Part shown: piece by piece, positions 1 to 11,815 of the stretch
How the letters are laid out: each line of letters opens with the position of its first letter
Position numbering within the stretch: the first letter of the stretch is position 1
DNA from: Opisthocomus hoazin
Taxonomy: Eukaryota > Chordata > Aves > Opisthocomiformes > Opisthocomidae
Direction of reading: 5' to 3'
Assembly: GCF_030867145.1 (NCBI RefSeq)
Contig: NC_134427.1
Coordinates: 12,175,001 to 12,239,000 of the forward strand
DNA length: 64,000 nt
Translations under genes and position numbers: made by a program
The notes under the pieces: model-generated
Database searches by the model: none
What the model saw: only the letters and a program-made list of their open reading frames with translations
Told to the model about the DNA's origin: nothing

Positions 1-1699
1 ACATTAAGAACAAGACAGTCCCAAAATGGCTTGGTCACCTACCAAAGATTCTCGTTAACTATTCCCTTCATATGCCTCCCTAGTCCCAGGTCCTGGGCTA
101 TTCAGGTGACTCCAAAGCAGCAGCCAGCCTGAGCCAGGGTCCTGGCTCTGAGTTGCCTCCAGCGCTGATACATTTCACCTGCAGGGCTGGACTTGAGCCC
201 CAGCTGCAACATCTGAGCACCAAACTTCGCAGGATTCATCAGAGCTAGCTTTACTTTGCTCCATCTGATGGGAGGGGAGAGGATAATAATTAGCAGGATC
301 CATTCTGTTTTTCCCAGTCCAGCCAGCCCCACCATCAGTGAGGGGAGCTCCTCCTGTCTGGGAGCCACTGCACACGCCACCCTCTTGGTTTGTAATTAGT
401 GGAATGAGAATGCTCAGTCAGCTGGGAAATCTGTCTGAGTAAATGACAACTTGAAGTGCTTTCTAATCCGTGGAAGGCAGCCTCTCACTTCACTGCTAAC
501 GGGATGCAGTGGAGAGCACCAAAATTTCTGCTGTGGATCCACATGCACCCAGGAACAGTTCTTTAGCTAATTCTCTCCAGAATCCGTGCCAGCAGCCCCA
601 GCTGGTCACCTGGGAGAACCTGCTAGGTCCTGCCAAGAGTTTGTGTCAGTAATTAAACTGCCTCAGTCTCACAGCACTTGCTCCTTCCTTAAGGCATTGT
701 GAGCATATACTGTTTAAAGAATGGTCCAAGCAGAAAGGACTCTTCGGTCAAGGAATATGGGAGCTACAGAAAGCCCAGAGGCAGGTTCAAGGACAACTGC
801 AGTGCCAATTCCATGGACAGGACGTTGATCATGAAAGAACAGGGGTTATGAGTCGAGACAGAAGCTGCACAGCACCTCACAAATCACACACTGGAATATT
901 AACTAAAATAACCCTCTGCCTCATCTCTTTTAAATTCAGATGCACAAGGGAATCCATCAAGGTAATTTATGGTGTGTAGCTGCTGACATGCCAATCAAAG
1001 GAAGCCCAGAGTAACAAGTGTGTTAAAAGAGACCTCATTGATCGTTATCTCCACAAACACAGGCTTAATTCCTTCAATCCCAGTTAATCAGGCTACTTTG
1101 TTACCTTTTTTACACAAAAGGGTAAGCGATCAGTGGGAAGCATTAGGTATTAGATATGCAACCTCCAAATAGCTTCCCTTGTTTGGAGGGAAGCTGTGGA
1201 GGTGGTGTTTAGTAGGGCACATGTTCTGGAGCAAATCTGAAAGGTCCCCAGCCAGAGGTTTTCAATAGGACATTTTTTTCTTCCATAAATGGAAATTTTT
1301 CCGCATACAAACCCCCAAGATTTTGATGAAAACCTGACAATTTTCAGATGCAGAGATGATAATTAGGAAGGCATAAAGAAAAGAAAGAGCTCTGGTAAAA
1401 TCCAGGAGCCCACAATCAGCTTTCACAGAGGGATCAGGCTCACACGTTTTGCCAGGAGCAGCAGAGCAGACCTTGCTCTGTGGATTGCAGATCTGGAGCC
1501 ATCCAAGGTGCCAGGAGCTGCGGCAGGAAAAATACTACTACAGCAGCTTCTCTGTCCACCTTCTGTTTAACAGCACAAGCAGAAGTCCCTTTTCCTAGGT
1601 CCGATATATTTTTTTTTTCCTTTATTTGAGAAAAAAGCCATTCTGACCAGATGTACTGGTTTTGGATGAGAATTTTCTTCATAGTAGCTAGCACGGGGC
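1..1699. other. Non-coding flank, no gene seen
   Basis: I see no exon with recognisable protein similarity on either strand. The short open frames here have no family resemblance and no convincing splice context. The sequence is unique-looking, moderately AT-rich DNA with a few A and T runs near 1610-1640. Confidence 0.6.
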
Positions 1700-2230
1700 T
1701 AGGTTTTGGATTTGTGCTGGAAACAGTGTTGATAATACAAGGATGTTTTAGCTACTGCTGAGCAGTGCTTACACAAAATAAAGGCCTTCTCTGCTTCTCA
1801 CAGCCCCCCACCAGCAAGTAGGCTGGGGGGCACAAGAAGCTGGGAGGGGATACAGCTGGGACAGCTGACCTCAAGTGACAAAAGGGATATTCCATGCCAT
1901 ACGACATCATGCTCAGCATATAAAGTGAGGGGAAAAAGAAGGAAAAAGGGGACAGAGTGATGGTGTTTGTCTTCTCAAGTCACCATTAGGGGTGACGGAG
2001 CCCTGCTTTCCTGGAGATGGCCGAACACCTGCCTGCTGATGTGAAGCAGTGAACAAATTCCTTGTTTTGCTTTGCTTGCAAGCACCACTCTTGCTTTACC
2101 TATTAAATTGTCTTTATCTCAACTCACCAGTTTTCTCACTTTTACTTTTCTGATTCTCTCCCCCATCCCACCAGCGGGGAATGAACGAGTGGCTGTGCAG
2201 GGATTAGTTGCTGGCTAGGGTTAAACAACA
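1700..2230 (+). mobile_element. Solo LTR of an avian endogenous retrovirus (ERVL-like)
   Basis: The block looks like a single long terminal repeat with no internal viral genes next to it. A TATA-type box (TATAAA) lies at 1919-1924 and an ATTAAA polyadenylation-type signal at 2102-2107. The right edge ends in CA at 2230, after the pyrimidine-rich CCCATCCCACC stretch and a GGGTTAAAC word typical of one family of bird LTRs that I recognise. The left boundary is uncertain: similarity to the remembered family seems to begin near 1700-1740, and no clean TG start or target-site duplication was found, so the 5' edge may be truncated. No gag, pol or env reading frame is present. Assignment to class III (ERVL) is from memory of the family and is tentative. 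Confidence 0.72.
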
Positions 2231-5200
2231 CCAGACTGGTAGGGACCTTCTTGCATGGACTGATGTGCTGTTACATTACTGTAAGCTGTAACATCAAGGC
2301 AAACTGAAAAGTGTTGAGAGCGCAGGAGGTAATGCACAGGTCAGGGCTAGATCTGGCCTTATTAAATATAATAATTATATACCTGGAAGAGGGAATAAGC
2401 AGCACATTCATTAAGCTTGAAGAGGATCTGAGAAAAAAAGGGTATATAAAGGAGAAAAAAAAAACCAGGTGAGAAGGAAGCAGAACCCATCAGCAAAGGA
2501 AAAGACACTAAAGAGAGGCTGGGGGGGAGGAGGAGGTTCAATCCTACCTCAGAAGGGTAGAAGGGACTCAGAAGTCCCTTGCTTATCTCCTTGTTTTTCC
2601 AGGAGCCAAAGCAGCCTCCAGGCAGAAAGGGTTTCGGCACACCGTTGTAGGAAGAGAAGTTCTCACAAGTTTTTTTTTACTTCAGCACTATTAGGATGGA
2701 AAGATGGAAGCTTTGTCCCCAGGTAAGATGGGAAAATTCTGCCTGCCTTTAGCCAAGGGCTATTTTGGGAACTTGCTAAGATTTGTCCAAATTCAGGTGT
2801 CTTGCTGCAGGACATGGCAATAAAGCACAGCATCACAGTCTTGCACACAGACCAACACGAGATATTTGCAAAACTTCACCCCTTCCTAGAGATGAAAACA
2901 TGAGGTTTTGGGTTTTTTTTTATGAGGGTTTCTTTGAGAAGTTCAAAAGCTACAAAAAGCTTTTTAGTGAAACAGTCTTCAGATGCCAAGTAAGCCAGGG
3001 AGCGGCATGCTGCTGAAAAGCTTTTCCTGGGCAGAAGGATAACTGGATGAAGCTGCAACCTCTCCAGGACAAAGATCTACTCAGAGAGCCCAAGTGACTA
3101 CCCTCAGAGAGGCACAGACACACACCCTTCAGCTGGCCTACCCTGGAATTGCTAACAGAATGACATCACCACTAATTAATCAGCCTCTGTCCTGGACGTT
3201 TCGCAAATCCCCTGAATTCAAAGCACAGCAATTAGTCACATATTCCAGCAGGAATTGCTACCTTCCTTTTCTCTTGCACTCCTCTCCCATTTCTTGCTCC
3301 ATAGCTGTGTTGCTGAGCCAACCCAAGCACCTATTCACAAGGAAAATGATCACATGGTGTTGCTTGCAGTCCATGTTTTCCTTGCTCATCACCATCCCTG
3401 ATAAAGCATTAGCGAAAAATCAGTATTAACAGAAGCAGAAATGCAAAGGAGAAAGAAATACTTTCCATACTGCTGCAGAGCTGGACTCCACTCAGCCCCC
3501 CAAGCAACCTTTCTGAATGCCCTTCAAAAAGCAAGTCCATAAGCACACACTGAACGTGCACAGTGGGAATTCCAAATTCAAAGGGACAAGAGGGAGTTCA
3601 GTGGCTGACAGCTCTACCTGTCAAGTCAGAGACGTTGGGACTGGTTGGTGAGGTAGGAACAACTGAGACGAGGCCACATTGGTCAAACCCTGGACTGAAG
3701 ACATAGAACCCTGGATCATAAACAGCAGCCAAAGCATATGGGGAGGGGACCAAAGTCCATAAACACTGCTATGGCCGCAAGTCTCTGCTGCCAGCAGTCT
3801 GTGAAGCCTCTCCACAAGCAATACCCACAAGGTTGTAGAGTCAAGCACTCAAATCAGGAGTGCCAGAATTCAGAGCAGCCCTGATGTCCTTACATACAGA
3901 TATAAGAGCAGCAAATTATGACACTGTTTAATTATAAAATCCTATTACTTTACTACAGGAAGTAATGCACCTATCCCAGACTGAATTAGCACAGTGAAGT
4001 TGCAGCAGTTCCTGCTTACAGGGAACTGCTATTTGTTGCAGATAATGAGGGACAAATAACACATAGCTATAAAGCTGCAGAAAGACAGGCTGCTCATCTT
4101 GAAGGGACATTGTGGAGCAGGTGCTGCCTCTGGCTCCTACAGAGTACCAACAGAACCACTCAAACCCAAGCTTCCATAGGGAGCCACTTACTTTGGTTCC
4201 CAGAGGTATGTGCGAGCTGCTGGGTCTGCCTTACAGATGTGCCACGAACCCACTACTGTTATTCAGGAGCAGCTGCACTGCAGAGAGCCATCTGGGGTTA
4301 AGTATTCCAAAATCATGACCCTAGATATCTTCAGCTTGACAGCCAAAAGCATTCGCTGCTTTTCTGCTTTAAGCTCTGCATGTCAGTTCTCACAATTTGA
4401 AGAAAGGATAAAAATAACCTGTCTTCCAAGTAGTGGTGGTGTGAAATTAAATTCATTACCATATGTGAAGCAGTCTGATACAATAGTGATGAGTACTACT
4501 GTGCAGCAAAGGAACAGATCCTACAATAGGCAAAAGAAAAAAAACCTAAGAGCCACACTGAATGCAAGCACTGGGTACGCTGTGCACTCAGTGAGGCAGA
4601 GGTGCTTCAGAGAAGATCCATGGGGGTCAGGTAACTGTGCTGTATTGATGCATATGCACAGCATGGGGTGGGGTAAAAGAGGCAGATTCAGTTTTCATCT
4701 CCCAACTCCTGAACATTAAGCTTCACTGCCTGAACATTTCAGTAACATCAGCATACATAGTACAGAGAAGTTTGATGAAGAGCAGAAAGTTAAAAATGAA
4801 GCTAGAAACTAAAACATCAAAAAAAAAGTTGGGCCAAAAAGACTAATGAAATCAAGGTAGAGAATATTAGGTTTGCAAAAAAGCTTGGCTGCTTGCAAGG
4901 AAGTGCAATGTCTTGAAAAGGCTGATCTAAGGGCTAGTGCTTTGTTAACTGTAAAAACCGTAGCTATAAAAGATATCTAGAGTGTAGAGGTCAGGGGAAA
5001 GGGAAAGTGGGCAAGTAGAAAGGTTGGCCTTTCTTGGTGGGAAGGCACACATGTGAAAGCAGGGCTATCAGAGTGCCTCCAGGCATCCTAAAAGCCATGC
5101 AAAGCATACCCAGCAAGCACCGATAACCCCCCCTACGATTGCAACACCCATGAGGTCTCACCACAGACTCTGAGGAGTAATTTTGAGCTAATGCCTTTGC

Positions 5201-8200
5201 CTAGCTTGCATTTTGCTGCCATGGCTTGAGCCTCACAGATCAGCAGCCAGCTGTCCTTGGCCTCCAGCCCACAGCAAACACATCTGGAACAGCTGTGGAC
5301 AGCAAACCACTGTTGGCCAAAAAAAGGATTCATCATGTGGATTTACTTTACTGCCTTCCATGTGATGTTTTTAATTGGAAGTGCAAGACAGCTACACTTG
5401 TGGTCACTTATGCAGGCAGCCGGTCAGGCTCTGCTCTGGACATGGCTCTTCTGGGTCTGGAAGTCCCTGAATCACTGCAAGAGGCTAGGCTTGTCCACTT
5501 GCAGCTCTTGGTTTCCTTCAGTGAATTTAGTCTTTTCCATCTGAGCCTCCTGCAGGCAGGGTCAGACTTGCTTTCTATCCCAGTCATGTCAGGTGGTTTG
5601 GTTTGATACAAGCTGAAGCTCTTTGACTTTGTGTCGCAGCTTCAGAGGATCTTGCCCATGACCACTTTCTTTTCCAGTATTTTGTCTCCTATATAAAGTT
5701 CATCCCATGGAAGCTGATAGCAGTCTTATGCACATTTATAAAATGGCAGCACAACATATAGCTGTCTCCAGCGAAAGCTCTTTGCCTTAGTCTCACCTGC
5801 TATCCAATTAGGATGACAGAACTCAAGCTTGCACTCAGGATGCTGGTTCACACATTTAGAAATAGGATTATCTGAGGCCTCTTTCCTGCCTGTCATGAGG
5901 GGAGGTACAACTGACCTATTTTCCCCACCTCCCACAGTTTCCGCACCAAAGCTTAGATCATTTTTTCGGGCTAGTTTTCATTTTGTCTTGACTATGTCCA
6001 AAGCACCTCCATGGGGCACGGCTCTGAAGCAGGTGGTCACCTCTCCCATTCCTTCTCAGACAAGCAGATAAGGCCAGCAGGTGAGGATGCTCCAAATCCC
6101 TTTGAAGGAGATCGAGGGGGAATCATGAGGAAGAGACACAGTGCAAAGCGTAATGGTGCCGAGGAGCTGCTGGCAAGAACCAAACAGACCTCACTGCATG
6201 TCAGCGGCACCAGGCTTCAGCACTGCCCTGCTAGTAAGAACAAGAGTTACAAGCATGTGATGCTGGCAGCTTTTTAATTTTAAAATAGTTTCTGCTGGAT
6301 TCTACTTTTCTGGAAAAAAAAACCAAACCTGAATTTAAAAATGTAAAATGAAACTTCTGAATAAACTATGTTTTCCTTCAAGCTGTTACATTTCCAATTT
6401 AAAGTTTCTATCAGCCAGAAGAGCAGTAGTAAAGCTGAATTTTTCAGAGGAAACGGAACAATCTTTCAATTCTTTTCTCCTTTTTATCCTTCTATCTTCA
6501 CCTGAGCACAAAGAATTCAGAATATCTGAGCAGGTAGCTACTGCCTTAGTCCCTTTCTTCACTCCTATTTTACCAAGTAGAAAAGTGATGAGAGGTTTCC
6601 TTCACTTTGAGGAAGGTGGAAAGGCATGATAAGTCTTCCCATTAGAAAATAAAAAATTAAACCAGAACAAAAAAGCTTTGTCAGGTGAAAACAAATGAGA
6701 AAATTCAAAGAAAGATAAGGCTATTTCTCACCACAAAACCACCCATTTGAACCAGCTTTAACTCTTGTGCTAAGATATTGCTTTAAATTTAGTACTTGCT
6801 GCTAAAAGTACTTTAACCTGTGCTGGTAATATATCAATTAGTTTGCAAAACAAAGCCCTCTGATAAGACAGTAAAAAGAAACAGTAAATCTGCCTTCACC
6901 TCTTCACAGAGAAACCTCAGAGCCTCCAGAGCCAGGCAGTGCTGTGGACCAATTGCTGCACTGCAAGAAACAGACCCCGGCCTGCTCCTGGCCGTGAGAC
7001 CACAGCCAAAGAACACCACCACACTCTGCAAGAGGTGTTTGACAGTGGGATTAAACACCTGTGGAAGTTACTCAGTGGGAGATTATAGCCTGAACGGGAA
7101 CAGCTGCACGTTTTCCTAAAACCCTGAGAGAAGGAAAGCCACATTTGGGGTGGCACTGGGCTGTGCAGATCAGGACCTCTTTCCAAAAGCGAGTGTTGTC
7201 CTTTGGCAACACCTAGCACCAGAACACCCTGCTTCAGAAGACCTAGAAAGAGGCATCCATAAAAAGGAGGTTACTGAGGGATTCCCTCAGCTATTGACGC
7301 ATCGAGATACTTGGCAAGACACTCGCTCCGGAAACTGCAGAAATACAGATGCTGTGCAAGCTCCCTCTGGGGCTTTTAAGAAGTGTCTGACTCAAACGGA
7401 AATCAATGCGAGGCTGGAGTCAGCTACTCTGGAGAGAAAAAGCTCCGTCCAGAGCCAAGCCCAGGACAGCCTCTTTGTGCCATCCTGGGGCCAAGAGATA
7501 GGGTCCTCGGGCCCTGCCAAGCTTGTAGGGAGGGAGCAGCACACCATGGGGAGGTCCAGGGGTTTGCATCACTTTTCCAAGAGCTTCCCTTCACCACAGC
7601 ACCGAGATTTTTCCCCCCATTTACCTCCCTTCTGCACTTCCTCTTTTTTCTTCCTCAGGCTCTGCCCACAGCCCTTGCTGTTCACACTCCCATCCCACGC
7701 CTGGGGCAGGACCGTGCCTTGGTTCCAGGACAGCCTGTGGCCAGCAAGCTGCAGTGCTGCCTGCAAGGGTGCAGCAGACCTCCTCAAGGGCGTCACCGTA
7801 CAGACTGACCAGGGTCTGGGAAGTTTGTTTTGCCAAAAACAGCACTTCCCTCCCTGTTCCCAGACAAGGCTGGAAGAGGGAATTACTTGTAGTGCAAGGA
7901 AAGCTCCCTAGATCACAGCTGTATCAGGAGCCATGATAGTAACAGATATGCTTGAAGGGCCAGCCAGGCCACAGATGTTGCTGGGGAATGACACTGCTAT
8001 AAGGTTGATTCCTAACATGGGACAGAAATGCATTTGCTCCAGCCGAGATCCTGCTGCTTTCTGCGTCCACGTGCTAGTAGCAGGCCCGCTGCAGATAGCG
8101 CAGATGCTCCCAGCAGGCAGAGATCAGGGCAAGAGGTATTGCTGGCAGAAGCAGCATCTGTCTGCAGGTTGTCCAAGGAAGGAGCCTGGAGGGACACTGG

Positions 8201-8204
8201 AGGA
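2231..8204. other. Non-coding intergenic DNA, no gene seen
   Basis: No exon is recognisable. The stretch contains scattered A/T runs (for example 2451-2463 and 2671-2680). A 253-codon open frame at 7150-7911 shows no domain, signal peptide or composition that marks it as a protein, and it is treated as chance. Confidence 0.55.
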
Positions 8205-8740
8205 ATCATAGAACGCTTTGGGTTGGAAAGGACCTCGTAGATCATCTCATTCCAACCCCCCTGCCATGGGCAGGGACCCCTTACACCACAGCAGATTGCT
8301 CAAAGCCCCGTCCAACCTGGCCTTGAACACTGCCAGGGAGGGGACATCCACAGCCTCTCTGGGCAACCTCTGCCAGTGCCTCATCACTCTCATTGTAAAG
8401 AATTTATTTTTCATATCTAATCTAAATCTACCCTCTTTTACTTTAAAACTATTAGCCCTTGTTTTGTCACTATACACCCTTGTGAAAAGTCCCTCTCCAG
8501 CTTTCCTGTAGGCCCCTTCAGGTACTGGAAGGCTGCGATAAGGTCTCTCCAGAGGCTTCCGTTCTCTGGGCCGAACAGCCTCTCGGCCTTTCCTCCCAGC
8601 AGAGGGGCTCCAGCCCCCGGGTCATCGCTGTGGCCTCCTCCGGCCCCGCTCCTACAGCTCCAGGTCTCTCCCGTGCCGAGGGCTCCGGAGCTGGACGCAG
8701 GACTCCCGACGTACCCAGCCGAGGGGCTCACCCAGCAGTC
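8205..8740 (-). mobile_element. CR1 LINE, 5'-truncated copy
   Basis: The left edge is the reverse complement of the CR1 3' end (ATCATAGAA, then GGGTTGGAAAGGACC). The order of matches is as in a CR1 read on the minus strand. The minus-strand translation gives pieces of the reverse-transcriptase C-terminal region, such as LFGPENGSLWRDLIAAFQYL and HWQRLPREAV, with stops and frame changes between them, so it is a dead copy. Similarity fades near 8735-8740, where CpG-rich unique sequence begins. Most CR1 copies in birds are short 3' fragments like this one. Confidence 0.9.
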
Positions 8741-9110
8741 TGGGCTAACGCAACAGATGTAGCTCCTCGCCACGGCCCTCACCAGCCACCCCCGGCCCCG
8801 CAGGCAGCGGCGACTCCGCACCCGGCCGGGGGGGCAGCGGGGCTCACCCACCGCCTCGGCCCCGCCGTCAGTTCCGCGGGTTCTGCCGCCCTCTGCCGGC
8901 CTCGGGCGGGAAGCGCCGCTGCTGCGACTGGGCCAGGGGCTCCGGGGACGCGCAGGAACCGCGGTGGGCACACACAGGGGGGTGTAAACATCCCCCCGCC
9001 AAACGAGAACGGCACCCGGCAGGGAGACTCCGTCCTCCCCACCCACCCTGCAGGCACCAGAACTCGGAGAGCCCCTCCTCAGCCAGGCCACAAAACCCGC
9101 GCAGTTTTCA
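8620..9110. promoter_or_regulatory. CpG island, candidate promoter of an unseen transcript
   Basis: A hand count gives about 39 CpG dinucleotides in the 360 bases from 8641 to 9000, close to what base composition alone would predict, while CpG is scarce in the flanks. An Sp1-type GGGCGGG box lies at 8904-8910. The left part overlaps the tail of a CR1 copy, but the densest part (8760-9000) is outside it. CpG islands of this density usually mark promoters. No adjacent coding exon is visible on either strand. In mammals GABRA3 lies head-to-head with the GABRB4 counterpart GABRQ, so a non-coding first exon of GABRA3 on the minus strand, or a long non-coding RNA, are both possible. This is inference. 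Confidence 0.65.
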
Positions 9111-11223
9111 GACCAAAGCACCTGTTCGAAAATAACCTTCGCACCTCCACTGCTGCTCCCAGATTGCCAGAAGGGCAGCGCGGAGCAGAAGCAGCAGTGA
9201 TCTGGGTGTACAAAGACACAGCTTGTTTTACTTATGCATATTTATTCCTGCAAAGAAGTGATCAAACAGCAGGCAGGGAGCTCCCTGGGAATTCCGGCAC
9301 AAAGCCAGTGTCTGGTTCCTAACGAAAGTGACAGATTTGAGAGCCACTCTTTGGAATCCAGCAAAATCCAAGCTCTCTAGTTAGATGGACACAGCCCTGT
9401 CTTCTCAGAGAGGCTTCCCCCCCACCTTTTACACAGCACTTCCGGCAGCCCCTAACACATGCTTCCCAGAGTATCTCTGCTAGACACACTTTCTCACATG
9501 CCAAGAAAAGCTGTAAAGCTATGATAGAGTCACCTGCAGACATCTGCCACAGCCTTTCAGGTAAACCGGTGTATTTCTGGTAAGTGGACATGTCCACAGG
9601 AGATCTCTGCTTTCTCAGATGAACTTCCATTTTAAACTGAAGTTTGTTCACACGTTTGCATCCCAGTGATGCATGAAAATGTCCCTCTGCAGATAAAGTG
9701 ACTTTAAAACAGCATTTTTGTGTATCTGGGTTATGGTTTGGTTTTTTGTTTGTGGTTTTTTTTGTTTGTTTGTTTTTACCAAAAGCCAAGCCATGGATAG
9801 TCCCTTCTTGAAGTTACTGCTTTTCATCAGAGTTAGGGTTTGAGCTACAAGTTCCACTGCCCAAGACAGGCCCCATCCTGTAAACCTACCCAGCAAGATA
9901 AGTAGCAAAGCCAGGGGGCTAAATGCCTATCCAGCAACTACAGATCTGCAATAGTTCCCTGCCTACACAACTGTCCCAGCTGGACATCTGAGAAACCATT
10001 GGCTTTAGTTTTGAGGGATAGGGAACAGTCTCCCTGCACCCGTGTTAGCACCCCACAGACAGCTGGCAACACCTCTAACCCTTGCTTTGCTGGAAGAAAG
10101 AGCTTCAGCACAAAGAAACTACATCCCTGCAGCTCTCAACCATACCCAGACAGCAACTCAGCACTAAGGACTTGCCTGCTTATGCTACTGCAGACATGCC
10201 ATGAGTTCAGCTGCAACAGGCTCATGCCTCTCCTTCAAACTCTCCCTCCCAGCCCACTGGAAGACCAGTCAGTCCACTGCCTTCAGGGTAGTCTCCCCAC
10301 CAACCCACTGTGGTTCTACTCCCATGTCTGCGCTCACCATAAGCCAGAGACATGGGCACCCTCTGAAAGCCTGCACCTGCCATGCACTGCTGTAAGCTCT
10401 GGAGAGCCCCATAAACCCCTGGGTTTTGCTTTCTTTCCCATTGGAACTGCTTGGCTACTCACAGCTTGTGGGCAAGCGCGCTGAAAGACCTTGGTTTGAT
10501 CTCCAAGAGGAAGATCAGCTTTTAAGAACTGTTCAGACAAATTGTGACATAACAGAGTATCTGTTTCTTCAATATATCTGTTTCCCTGCATTTGTTTGAA
10601 GTCTGACCTGATTATTCTTGCAATCGTATTTTTAATGCTCATCAGGTATCCTTAGAGAAATGGATAGTCACTTTTTTTAGATCATGCATATGCAATCAGA
10701 CAAACAAGATATAGCTCACCTGCCCTGTTCTTCCATTCTACAGCAAAAAGCATATCCTTAACAATTGCTCCAGTGAAAGCAATAGCTATTCAGATGGGAC
10801 AGAGCACCACTTTCTGATCTGTGTTGGGCACATGTACCAGAAGTGCCGTCTGTCTTCATTATGGGGACAAATGATACCCTTGTACCGGAATAAATGAAGG
10901 AAAGTTGTTTCCCTGTCACCCATGCAGTTGCCCCACTTGTATTAGGAGTTCAGGCATACAGTGCCTTCCTCTAGTATCATTCTCACTTATTTGTACAAGT
11001 TTACCTGGATTTTTAAATTGGCAAGTTTGGCTCCATGGGTACTTTTTATTCCAGTCTATCAACTATTGCCTGGACAGAACTAAGGCAGGGAGGATCACTC
11101 CTGGTACTTCGCAGCAGTAACCTTGCCATGAATGTTCTACCAAAAGGAGAGGGGCACTAACTCAGCATGATGCAGCATCAGTTCAGCACTTCGTGGCTGG
11201 TGACATGCCACCCAGATGCTGGG
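9111..11223. other. Non-coding intergenic DNA
   Basis: No exon is recognised. The open frames of 100-160 codons on either strand have no family resemblance. The only low-complexity feature is a T/G tract, listed separately. Confidence 0.55.
9731..9777. repeat. T/G-rich low-complexity tract
   Basis: The tract has irregular TTTG and TTTTG units with T runs up to eight bases. It is a simple-repeat region with no coding content. Confidence 0.8.
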
Positions 11224-11815
11224 TCACAGAATCACAGAATGGTAGGGGTTAGAAGGGACCTCTGTGGGTCATCTGGTCCAACCCCCCTGCCGAAGCAGGG
11301 TCACCTACAGTAGGTTGTAGAGGACCTTGTCCAGGCGGGTCTTAAATATCTCCAGAGAAGGAGACTCCACAACCTCCCTGGGCAGCCTGTTCCAGGGCTC
11401 CATCACCCTCAGAGGGAAGAAGTTCTTCCTCATGTTCAGACGGAACTTCCTATGCTTCTCTTTGTGCCCATTTCTCCTTGTCCTGTCACTGGGCACCACT
11501 GAAAAGAGTTTGGCCCCGTCCTCCTGACACCCACCCTTCAGATATTTGTAAGTATATATTAGGTCCCCTCGCAGCCTTCTCTTCTTCAGGCTGAACAAGC
11601 CCAGCTCCCTCAGCCTCTCCTCGTAGGAGAGATGCTCCAGTCCCCTCATCATCCTCATAGCCTTCTGCTGGACTCTCTCCAGTAGCTCCTCATCTTTCTT
11701 GAAGTGGGGAGCCCAGAACTGGACACAGTACTCCAGATGGGGCCTCACTAGGGCAGTGTAGAGGGAAAGGAAAACCTCCTTCGACCTACTGGTGGTCACC
11801 CCCACCCCACCCTCC
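11224..11815 (-). mobile_element. CR1 LINE, 5'-truncated, with a long open RT fragment
   Basis: The left edge is the CR1 3' tail in reverse complement (TCACAGAATCACAGAATGG). On the minus strand an open frame of 172 codons (11823 down to 11305) reads the C-terminal part of the CR1 reverse transcriptase without a stop, including [34 protein letters not shown] and [20 protein letters not shown]. The first few residues of that frame diverge from CR1, so the element is truncated near 11810-11815. The intact frame and low divergence suggest a fairly recent insertion. It lacks the catalytic core of the RT and the endonuclease, so it cannot move on its own. Confidence 0.95.

Noticed and set aside
8438..9121. 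227-codon minus-strand open frame across the CpG island
   Set aside because: Its C-terminal part is CR1 reverse-transcriptase sequence and the rest is Arg/Gly/Pro-rich translation of GC-rich DNA. It is a composite artefact.
8630..9322. 230-codon plus-strand open frame across the same island
   Set aside because: It is low-complexity Ala/Pro/Gly/Arg, as expected from any frame in a CpG island, with no motif or homology visible.
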